7,703 nt of DNA. Source: Verrucomicrobiota bacterium (GTDB lineage: Bacteria; Verrucomicrobiota; Verrucomicrobiae; Limisphaerales; UBA11358). Positions 1-5,967 of this stretch are shown here, piece after piece. The stretch is taken from the NCBI GenBank assembly GCA_014860005.1, contig JACZKP010000204.1, positions 1 through 7,703 on the forward strand. Reading direction: 5' to 3'. Position 1 is the first letter of the stretch. Each line of letters begins with the position of its first letter. The notes under the pieces are model-generated. The model saw only the letters and a list, made by a program, of their open reading frames with translations, did no database searches and was not told where the DNA came from. The translations under genes were made by a program, and so were the position numbers.

Positions 1-1223
1 CCCAGCAACTCCACCAGCCGCTTGCAAATCGCCAGCCCCAAGCCCGTCCCCCCATAATGCCGCGTCGTCGAAGCATCCACCTGCTGGAACGACTTGAACA
101 ACCGATGCTGCTTGTCCAACGGAATCCCGATCCCCGTATCCCGCACCGCAAAATGCAACAACCACTGCTCCGGATGCGACAAATAATCCGTATCCGCCTC
201 ATGCCCCGGCTCCAACACCCGCAACCCATGCGCCGCCGCCGTCACCTCCACCACCACCTCCCCCGCCGCCGTGAACTTCACCGCATTGCCCACCAGATTC
301 ACCAACACCTGCCTCAACCGCGTCACATCACTCACCAAAATCTTCGGCAACGAATCATCCACCACATACGCCAGATCCAACCCCCGCTCCGCCGCCTTCG
401 GCGCCAACAAATCCAGCGCCTCCTCCACGCACACACACAACTCGAAGGGATGCTGCTCCAACTCCAGCTTCCCCGCCTCGATCTTCGAGAAATCCAGAAT
501 ATCATTGATGATCGTCAACAACGCATCCGCACTGCTCCGCGTCCCCTCCACATATTCCCGCTGCTCCTCCGTCAACTCCGTATCCAGCAACAGTGACACC
601 ATCCCCACCACACCGTTCATCGGCGTGCGAATCTCGTGACTCATGTTCGCCAGGAACGCGGACTTCGCCAGCGTGGCCTCCTCCAACTTCTGATTCAGCG
701 CCAGCAACTGCGCATTGTTGTCAATCAACTGCTGCTGACTCTCGCGCAACGCCCGATACGCGGCATCGCGCTGCACCTGGTTCAAATACGCCCGCGAATG
801 GTACCGGAGGCGCGCGATCAACTCGATCCGGTCCGGCAACTTCACCAGATAATCATTGGCCCCCTTCGCAAACGCCTCCCCCTTCACTTGCGGATTCTCA
901 TTCGTGGACAACACAATGATGGGAATGTCCCGCGTGGCCGGACTCGCCCGGAACTGCTGCACCAGGATCAACCCGTCCAGCCCCGGCATCACCAGGTCCT
1001 GCAGAATTACCGTCGGCCGGATTTGTGCGGCCACCGCCAGCGCCTCGTGCGCGTCCGCGCAATAATGAAAATCAATGTCCGCCTCCGCCGCCAACGCCCG
1101 CCGCACCGCCTCGCACACCATCGCCTGGTCGTCCACCAGCAACACCATCACATGGTATTCGGGAGGTTGCTGGGACGTGTTGGCGTCCCCGTGCAGATTC
1201 GGGTTGTGGTGATGTTCAGCCAT
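1..1223 (-). CDS. WspR-like receiver fused to histidine kinase (HisKA + HATPase), 3' end missing
   Basis: The open frame runs from ATG at 1223 to the left edge without a stop, giving 407 codons of an incomplete protein. Residues about 25-145 form a receiver domain with the acidic pair D31-D32, phosphoacceptor D76 (in ILQDLVMPG) and K128. Residues about 146-188 form a coiled stalk ([10 protein letters not shown]). A HisKA dimerisation domain follows with the H-box histidine H196 ([10 protein letters not shown]), then an HATPase_c domain with N-box N313, DTGIGIP from D362 and GGTGLGLAI at 391-399. The receiver and stalk closely resemble those of WspR from memory, but WspR continues into GGDEF while this protein continues into a kinase. 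The start codon overlaps the wspF stop by one base (TAATG), so it is probably translationally coupled. By position and receiver type it is likely the phosphorylation target of WspE. Further receiver or HPt domains could lie beyond the edge. Asp codons are mostly GAC in the receiver and almost all GAT in the kinase. Confidence 0.93.
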   Translation of the reverse strand, partial: MAEHHHNPNLHGDANTSQQPPEYHVMVLLVDDQAMVCEAVRRALAAEADIDFHYCADAHEALAVAAQIRPTVILQDLVMPGLDGLILVQQFRASPATRDIPIIVLSTNENPQVKGEAFAKGANDYLVKLPDRIELIARLRYHSRAYLNQVQRDAAYRALRESQQQLIDNNAQLLALNQKLEEATLAKSAFLANMSHEIRTPMNGVVGMVSLLLDTELTEEQREYVEGTRSSADALLTIINDILDFSKIEAGKLELEQHPFELCVCVEEALDLLAPKAAERGLDLAYVVDDSLPKILVSDVTRLRQVLVNLVGNAVKFTAAGEVVVEVTAAAHGLRVLEPGHEADTDYLSHPEQWLLHFAVRDTGIGIPLDKQHRLFKSFQQVDASTTRHYGGTGLGLAICKRLVELL

Positions 1224-2344
1224 TAGGATGCCGTTCGTTGTGCAAACATATTCGTGAGGCGCGGACCAATTTTGTCCAGCGCTAAAATTTCGGTGGCCGC
1301 GCCCAACTCGGCGGCCGCTTTGGGCATGCCGTAAACCGCGCAGGAGGCGGCGTCCTGGGAAATCGTGAAGCAACCCCGGTTGCGCAACGCCTTTAGCCCC
1401 TCGGCCCCGTCGCGGCCCATGCCCGTCAACAGCACACCCACCACGGACACTGGGCGGCCCTCTCCCCCCACAGAGATTCCCCCCTCACCTTGTGTCCCTC
1501 CGGGTGAGGGGGGTGTGGGGGGAGAGGGCGAATCAAGACCGGGCCAGTGCTTCTCCACGCTCCGGAAGAAAACATCCACGGACGGGCGATACCAGCAGTT
1601 CTCCGGAAACCGGGTGTAACCGAGCCGCCCGTGTTCGTTCAGCACCAGATGGTCCGCCCGGCCAGCGAGGTAAACCGTGCCCGCTTGGGGACAGTCCCCA
1701 ACCTCGGCGAGCCGCACCGGCAGGGCCGTCTGGCTGTTCAGCCAATCGGCCAGGCCAGCGGCAAACTGCTCGTCCACGTGTTGCACAATCACCACTGCCG
1801 CAGGAAAACGCTCGGGCAGTGCGCCCAGCACCTTTGCCAGTGCCGTTGGGCCGCCGGCGGAAGCGCCGATGGCTACCATGCGTTTGGGCAGCAACGCGGG
1901 GAGCCGCGAGGTGTTTGGGTGAGCGGAGACTGGTTTGCTTGGCTCGGTGGAACCAATCAGCCGGCTGATCGTTCCAATTTTTGTCAACAGCGCTTTCGCC
2001 CCCTCAAGATTACCCGGTTCGCTGAGCACCGGAGTGTTGACCGCGTCGAGAGCCCCCGCGCCCATCGCTTCAAACACTTTGGAGGTGCTCTCCTCGACGT
2101 TGGCCGTGACGACGACTATCGCGCAAGGCGTCTTGGCCATGATCCGGCGGGTGGCTTCAATCCCGTCCATTTGGGGCATGATCAAGTCCATGAGGACCAA
2201 ATCGGGCCGGTCTTCTGCGCAACGCTTGACCGCTTCAGCTCCGTCGCGCGCGATCCAGGCGACCTGGTGGCCGCCGGCCTTCATCAGCACGCGGCGCATG
2301 GCCTCCACTGCCATGAACATGTCATTGACGATTGCAATTCTCAT
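1223..2344 (-). CDS. wspF: WspF-like CheB protein-glutamate methylesterase
   Basis: Receptor methylesterase/deamidase of 373 residues. It would remove methyl groups from the Wsp receptor and so damp signalling, in the cytoplasm. An N-terminal receiver (residues 1-125) has phosphoacceptor D53 in LVLMDLIMP. The C-terminal CheB domain has S162 (GASAGG), H189 (VQHV) and D312 (GMGRDGA), matching the family's Ser-His-Asp triad. The N-terminus MRIAIVND matches WspF as I remember it, so I choose ATG at 2344 over the in-frame TTG three bases upstream. No Shine-Dalgarno sequence is evident. Residues about 271-297 ([11 protein letters not shown] then glycine-rich) are extra relative to CheB and are encoded by a palindromic repeat at 1457-1529; they fall in the loop just before the strand leading to catalytic D312. 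The catalytic residues are intact, so I infer the enzyme works. The stop TAA overlaps the next start by one base; the gene follows a 137-bp gap after wspE. Confidence 0.95.
   Translation of the reverse strand: MRIAIVNDMFMAVEAMRRVLMKAGGHQVAWIARDGAEAVKRCAEDRPDLVLMDLIMPQMDGIEATRRIMAKTPCAIVVVTANVEESTSKVFEAMGAGALDAVNTPVLSEPGNLEGAKALLTKIGTISRLIGSTEPSKPVSAHPNTSRLPALLPKRMVAIGASAGGPTALAKVLGALPERFPAAVVIVQHVDEQFAAGLADWLNSQTALPVRLAEVGDCPQAGTVYLAGRADHLVLNEHGRLGYTRFPENCWYRPSVDVFFRSVEKHWPGLDSPSPPTPPSPGGTQGEGGISVGGEGRPVSVVGVLLTGMGRDGAEGLKALRNRGCFTISQDAASCAVYGMPKAAAELGAATEILALDKIGPRLTNMFAQRTAS
1457..1529. repeat. Family A palindrome, copy A1, inside wspF
   Basis: GCCCTCTCCCCCCAC at 1457-1471 and its exact reverse complement at 1515-1529 form 15-bp arms. 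An inner perfect pair is CCCCCCTCACC at 1479-1489 with GGTGAGGGGGG at 1503-1513. The 73-bp element has the same length and orientation as A3. It encodes the extra 27 or so residues ahead of catalytic D312 of WspF. Confidence 0.92.
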
Positions 2345-2481
2345 CAAAAACGAAGCACAGACGAGCCAGCAGCGAGCGGAATTCCGCGTGCCACTTTCGA
2401 CTGTGAACCTGGCTCAAAGTTTTCACCTTTGTACTTTCCGATTTAACGCTTCCACCCATGGCATCCTGGCGAGACGCGACT
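2345..2481 (-). other. Gap between wspE and wspF
   Basis: These 137 bp are the only real intergenic space in the window; the other junctions overlap or have a 7-bp gap. It is visibly more AT-rich than its surroundings. It contains a perfect 12-bp palindrome GCGGAATTCCGC at 2376-2387. I see no convincing -35/-10 pair, no intrinsic terminator with a T-run and no plausible small gene. It could hold an internal promoter or simply be a spacer. Confidence 0.5.
2376..2387. repeat. 12-bp perfect palindrome upstream of wspF
   Basis: GCGGAATTCCGC is a perfect inverted repeat 32 bp upstream of the wspF ATG on the minus strand. A 12-bp palindrome in an otherwise unstructured gap could be a regulator site, but a single short instance is weak evidence and no known operator is recognised. 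Confidence 0.3.
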
Positions 2482-4956
2482 TTACGCCGGTTCACCAATC
2501 AGGTCCCGCACGGCTTGGAGCAGAGTTTCATCCTGGAAACTGCCCTTGGCCAGGTAATAGTCCGCCCCCGCCTCCAGTCCGCGCATTCGATCTTCCTCCC
2601 GATCCTTGTAGGAAACAATCATAACCGGAAGCGATTTGAGCTGCGGGTCGCGCTTGATGAGGCTGGCCAGTTCGATGCCATCCATGCGCGGCATGTCCAC
2701 GTCCGTGATGACGAGGTCGTAAACGCCGGTGCGCACCGCGTTCCAGCCGTCCATGCCATCCACGGCCACGTCGGCTTGATAACCGCGGTTCTCCAGCAGT
2801 TTCCGTTCGAGTTCCCGCACGGTCAGTGAGTCGTCCACCGCGAGAATGCGCTTGCGTTTTCGGACCCCGGTGTCAAACGCGCCGCCCGGTACGCCGGCCA
2901 GGTTGCCGCTCACGATCAGCTTTTCGATTGAACGCACCATGTCATCCACGTCCACGATCAGCACCGGAGAACCATCCTCCATGAGCGCGGCAGCGCTGAT
3001 GTCTTTGACCTTGCCCAGGCGCGGGTCCAACGGTTGCACCACCAGTTCGCGCTCACCAAGAAACCGGTCCACCATCACGCCGTAAGTCGAGTGGCGATCG
3101 CCCAGCACGACAATCGGCAGTTCCGCGCCATAGGGTTGAGGCTGGCCGGTATCGAAAACCTGATGTGCCGCGAGCAGTCCGACCTGGCGTTCGCCTAGTT
3201 TGAAATGATGACGGCCTTCGAGGGTTTCGACTTTCTCGCGGGGCAGCCGCAACGTCCGGCCGATCTGCGCCAGCGGGAAGGCGTAAGGTTCGCCGCCCAC
3301 GTCCACCAGCAAGGTGCGCAAAACGGACAGCGTCAGTGGCAATTGCAGTTGAAAGCTCATGCCGCGCCCGGGTTGCGACGTGACGCGCACACTGCCGCGC
3401 ACGCTGCGGACCATGTTCTGCACAATGTCGAGGCCCACGCCCCGGCCGGAGATTTCCGTGACGGTGTCTTTGACGGTGAAGCCGGGCAGAAAGAGGAATT
3501 GCAGCAGCTCATTTTCGTTCAATCGCTCGGCCACGCTCGAGGCCGTGAGCCGGCGCGCGGCGACCGCCCGGCGCACGCGTTCCGGGTCCAGTCCCGCGCC
3601 GTCATCGGACACGATCACCTGCAACATGCCGGCGCTGTGCCGCGCTTCGAGGCGGATGATGGCCTCGGCGTGTTTGCCCGCGCGCTGGCGTTCTTCGGGT
3701 GTCTCGCAGCCGTGATCCACCGCATTGCGCAACAAATGAGCCAGCGGCGTTTCCAGGCGGTCGAGGATGTCCCGGTCCACCTGGATTTCCTCGCCCGTAA
3801 TCTCCAACCTGACCTGCTTGCCTAGGGAACGTGCAAGGTCGCGGACCATGCGGGGAAATCGCTGCGTGCCATCGCCGAAAGGCCGCATGCGGGTGCGCAG
3901 CACCTCCAGATAAAGCCGGTTCGACAGATGCGCCGCCCGTCGGTCGTAGGAATCCAGTTCCTGCAAACGCTCGGCGAGATACTGGCGATTCTCCGAAGCC
4001 TGCTGAAACAACTCATTCACCCGTGCGCGCGACCCCTCGGACAAATTCTCCCCATCGAGCGACAGGCGCAAGCCTTCGAGCGTGCGCTCCAAGTCCGCCT
4101 GCATTCGCCGCAGCCGCTGCATGGAGTCGGAGAACGGACGCAGCCAGCGCGATTCCACCAGTGATTCGCCGGCCAGTCCCAGCAGCCGATTCAGATTATC
4201 CGCAGTCAAACGCAGCACGCGGTCCGCGGGGACTTCCGCCAGCGCTGCTTCATCGGCGCCGGCCTCGTTGGCCGCCGTCGGTTCTTTAACAGGCGTTTGG
4301 CCGGGCGTTTCGGCCGTTGGTGCGGGCGGGGCATCCGCTGGCAAACGCAGCCCAGACGAGGATGGAGGATGGAGGATAGCGGAGGGACTGGCGGACACCC
4401 CTGACTGGCTATCTTCGATCTTCCATCCGCCATCCTCCCCGCCCAGGCCGGGGGCGGCACAAGTTTTGACTGCGCCCTCCTGCGTCGGTTGCTGATGCTC
4501 CGGATCTCTCTTGATCGGGCGGTTTTTTGCGGCAGGTGAACCCGGCAGGAAGCCGGCAACGGAAACAAGAAAATCGTCAATTTGGCCGGCGTGCTGATCC
4601 TCCCATCCGGCTGGATTGGTCTCATCATGTTTGGCGAGACTGATCAGCAGATCAACGCCGCGAAGCAACACGTCAATTTGGGGCTGTCGCAGTTCCAGTT
4701 GACCACGCTGGGCGGCGACGAAACAATCTTCCATCGCGTGGGCCAGCCGAACCGCAGCGGACAGATTCACGATGCGGGCCGCGCCCTTGAGCGAATGCGC
4801 CGCGCGCATCAAGGACTCCAGTCCCGAAGCCGGAACGGGGCCGCGCTCCAGTTCCAGCAAGCCGCGGATCAGTACGGCGGTCTGGGTTTCTGTCTCCACG
4901 CGGAACAGTTCCAGCATGGAAAAATTCCCAAGTTCATTTGGCTCCGGGGGCTTCAC
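2482..4956 (-). CDS. wspE: WspE-like hybrid CheA histidine kinase with C-terminal receiver
   Basis: Chemosensory kinase of 824 residues. The HPt (P1) domain at about 12-135 has phospho-histidine H54 in RAAHSLKGAARI. A Pro/Ala-rich linker follows at about 140-245, and no CheY-binding P2 domain is seen. Next come a P3 dimerisation helix region (about 247-345) and an HATPase domain with N-box N411 (LLRNAVDHG), DDGAGLD from 451 and GRGVGLDIV at 504-512. A CheW-like P5 domain spans about 535-680. The receiver spans about 702-820, with D708-D709, phosphoacceptor D752 (VITDVDMP) and K804. This layout is that of WspE. It would phosphorylate itself at H54 and pass phosphate to its own receiver, to WspF and to the downstream receiver-kinase. 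The start is GTG at 4956, sharing four bases (GTGA) with the wspD stop; a later in-frame ATG (MLELFRV, residue 14) is possible. Linker residues about 172-201 come from a family B repeat. The stop is TAA at 2482-2484. Confidence 0.96.
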   Translation of the reverse strand: MKPPEPNELGNFSMLELFRVETETQTAVLIRGLLELERGPVPASGLESLMRAAHSLKGAARIVNLSAAVRLAHAMEDCFVAAQRGQLELRQPQIDVLLRGVDLLISLAKHDETNPAGWEDQHAGQIDDFLVSVAGFLPGSPAAKNRPIKRDPEHQQPTQEGAVKTCAAPGLGGEDGGWKIEDSQSGVSASPSAILHPPSSSGLRLPADAPPAPTAETPGQTPVKEPTAANEAGADEAALAEVPADRVLRLTADNLNRLLGLAGESLVESRWLRPFSDSMQRLRRMQADLERTLEGLRLSLDGENLSEGSRARVNELFQQASENRQYLAERLQELDSYDRRAAHLSNRLYLEVLRTRMRPFGDGTQRFPRMVRDLARSLGKQVRLEITGEEIQVDRDILDRLETPLAHLLRNAVDHGCETPEERQRAGKHAEAIIRLEARHSAGMLQVIVSDDGAGLDPERVRRAVAARRLTASSVAERLNENELLQFLFLPGFTVKDTVTEISGRGVGLDIVQNMVRSVRGSVRVTSQPGRGMSFQLQLPLTLSVLRTLLVDVGGEPYAFPLAQIGRTLRLPREKVETLEGRHHFKLGERQVGLLAAHQVFDTGQPQPYGAELPIVVLGDRHSTYGVMVDRFLGERELVVQPLDPRLGKVKDISAAALMEDGSPVLIVDVDDMVRSIEKLIVSGNLAGVPGGAFDTGVRKRKRILAVDDSLTVRELERKLLENRGYQADVAVDGMDGWNAVRTGVYDLVITDVDMPRMDGIELASLIKRDPQLKSLPVMIVSYKDREEDRMRGLEAGADYYLAKGSFQDETLLQAVRDLIGEPA
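4359..4438. repeat. Family B heptanucleotide inverted-arm repeat in wspE
   Basis: The left arm at 4359-4379 is three 7-nt units, AGGATGG, AGGATGG and AGGATAG. The right arm at 4409-4436 is CTATCTT, CGATCTT, CCATCCG and CCATCCT, nearly the reverse complement of such units. About 30 bp of non-repeated sequence separate them. The element is in frame in wspE and encodes the linker segment containing SAILHPPSSS (residues about 172-201). Its right-arm core GATCTTCCATC recurs with small changes in the wspC and wspD copies. Confidence 0.85.
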
Positions 4957-5960
4957 GCGAGCTGGCGGTTTAAGGTGGAGAACAAGAGGTCGGCGTCCAG
5001 CAGACCCACGGTCCGGTCTTGGCCCGTGGAATAACTCCCGCCAGGCCCGCCACCGCTGCCACCACCACTATTCCACGGGCCGGGCCAGGCAAACACGCCG
5101 CGGCTGCAGCGCCGGGCGGCTTGGGCCACGGTGGACGGCGGTTCGCGCAATTCAGCCTCATGAACTCGCTGGACTCCGTGAACTTCGTCCACGGGAAAGA
5201 CGAGGCGTTGACCGTCCCAAACGGCGACCAGCAGGCGGTCATAAAAGCATCGCCCCACAGACTCGGCCCGTGAAATAGAACCCTCGGAACTCGCGGGGGA
5301 TTCGGAGCGGGCTATTTCACGGGCCGAGGATAGAGGATGAAAGATCGAAGATGGCAAGTCACGGCGGTCAGCCTGTCCATCCGCCATCCGCCATCCGCCA
5401 GCCGCCCCTCCCGGGGGAGAGGCCAGCCCCAACACCCGGTGCAGCGAGGCGCACACCAGCAGTTCGCCGCGCACATTCACCAAGCCCAGCACCACTCCGC
5501 CCCGCCGGTGGGGCAGGCTGTGAAGTCGGCGGCGCTCGGCCACTTCCTGAAAGGCCGGCGTCGGCAGAGCCAGCCATTCACTGCCCAGCCGGAAGATCAC
5601 CACCGAAATTCTCGCGGGCGTGGACAACTTGCGTTCCTGGCCATAGTGCTCGGTCCACTCCCGACGGCGTTCCTCGGTCACGGGCCGGTCCAGCAATTGC
5701 ACCGCCGCCGCGGAGTACACCGGGCAGTTCCGGCAATGAACAAAGCGCAGCAACTCCCGGCAACTGCCGTTGCCACTCACGCCAATAAGATTCCAGCAGT
5801 CATGCACGGGCTCGGCCCGTGGAATAGAACCCTCGGAACTCGCGGGGGCTTCGGTGCGAGCTATTTCACGGGCCAAGGCCGTTTCCCCAACGGTCGCCGT
5901 TACTGGCACATCGGCCACGCGGGGTTCGTTCGGTTGCGTAAATGGCGCGCGTTGATTCAC
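4953..5960 (-). CDS. wspD: WspD-like CheW adaptor with N-terminal four-cysteine motif, enlarged by repeats
   Basis: Scaffold protein of 335 residues that should couple the Wsp receptor to WspE. It starts at GTG 5960, because the ATG three bases upstream is followed at once by TGA. Residues 53-92 carry HDCWNLIGVSGNGSC and HCRNCPVY, with cysteines at 55, 67, 76 and 79; I remember a similar N-terminal motif in WspD. The CheW domain covers about 117-335 (SVVIFRLGSEWLALP, LPHRRGGVVLGLVNVRGELL, VFPVDEVHGVQRV, LLDADLLFSTLNRQLA). As I recall WspD is about 230 residues; the excess of roughly 100 is explained by four in-frame repeats: residues about 29-51 (C1), 186-213 (B), 213-235 (C2) and 293-315 (C3). 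B and C2 interrupt the CheW domain between the conserved blocks ending LHRVLGL and starting RLLVAVWDG. The gene begins 7 bp after wspC ends and overlaps the wspE start by four bases. Confidence 0.93.
   Translation of the reverse strand: MNQRAPFTQPNEPRVADVPVTATVGETALAREIARTEAPASSEGSIPRAEPVHDCWNLIGVSGNGSCRELLRFVHCRNCPVYSAAAVQLLDRPVTEERRREWTEHYGQERKLSTPARISVVIFRLGSEWLALPTPAFQEVAERRRLHSLPHRRGGVVLGLVNVRGELLVCASLHRVLGLASPPGGAAGGWRMADGQADRRDLPSSIFHPLSSAREIARSESPASSEGSISRAESVGRCFYDRLLVAVWDGQRLVFPVDEVHGVQRVHEAELREPPSTVAQAARRCSRGVFAWPGPWNSGGGSGGGPGGSYSTGQDRTVGLLDADLLFSTLNRQLA
5021..5081. repeat. Family C palindromic repeat, copy C3, in wspD
   Basis: GGCCCGTGGAATA at 5021-5033 and TATTCCACGGGCC at 5069-5081 form a perfect 13-bp inverted repeat. 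The interior differs from copies C1 and C2 and encodes a Gly/Ser run (GGGSGGGPGG) on the minus strand. Here the arms are read as GPWNS, a different frame from C1 and C2, where they are read as AREIA. It lies between FAWPG and RTVGLLDADLLF of the CheW domain. Confidence 0.85.
5263..5327. repeat. Family C palindromic repeat, copy C2, in wspD
   Basis: TCGGCCCGTGAAATAG at 5263-5278 and CTATTTCACGGGCCGA at 5312-5327 form a perfect 16-bp inverted repeat around a 33-bp interior. It matches copy C1 at 60 of 65 positions by hand alignment. On the minus strand it encodes REIARSESPASSEGSISRAE in frame. It abuts the family B repeat, which begins at its last base. Confidence 0.92.
5327..5406. repeat. Family B heptanucleotide inverted-arm repeat in wspD
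   Basis: The left arm at 5327-5354 is four 7-nt units (AGGATAG, AGGATGA, AAGATCG, AAGATGG). The right arm at 5377-5404 is CCATCCG three times and then CCAGCCG. The core ATCTTCGATCTT appears here on the minus strand, so the copy lies in the opposite orientation to those in wspE and wspC. It encodes GGWRMADGQ and SSIFHPLSS in WspD, in a loop of the CheW domain. Confidence 0.85.
5812..5876. repeat. Family C palindromic repeat, copy C1, in wspD
   Basis: TCGGCCCGTGGAATAG at 5812-5827 and CTATTTCACGGGCCAA at 5861-5876 are inverted arms with two mismatches. It is 65 bp long and matches C2 at 60 of 65 positions. On the minus strand it encodes REIARTEAPASSEGSIPRAE (residues about 31-50 of WspD), immediately before the cysteine motif. 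Confidence 0.92.
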
Positions 5961-5967
5961 ATGTCAG

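Noticed and set aside
57..1226. Several long plus-strand open frames opposite the receiver-kinase gene
   Set aside because: They are Arg/His/Pro-rich translations of the antisense strand of a clear kinase gene with G-ending codon bias, which removes stops in the opposite frames; no domain is visible.
2415..2456. A 13-codon open frame (MPWVEALNRKVQR) in the wspE-wspF gap
   Set aside because: It is too short, has no ribosome binding site or recognisable leader-peptide feature, and nothing supports translation.
3205..3825. A 206-residue plus-strand open frame inside wspE
   Set aside because: It lies antisense to the HATPase and P5 domains of a well-supported gene and has low-complexity His/Gln/Arg composition typical of shadow frames.
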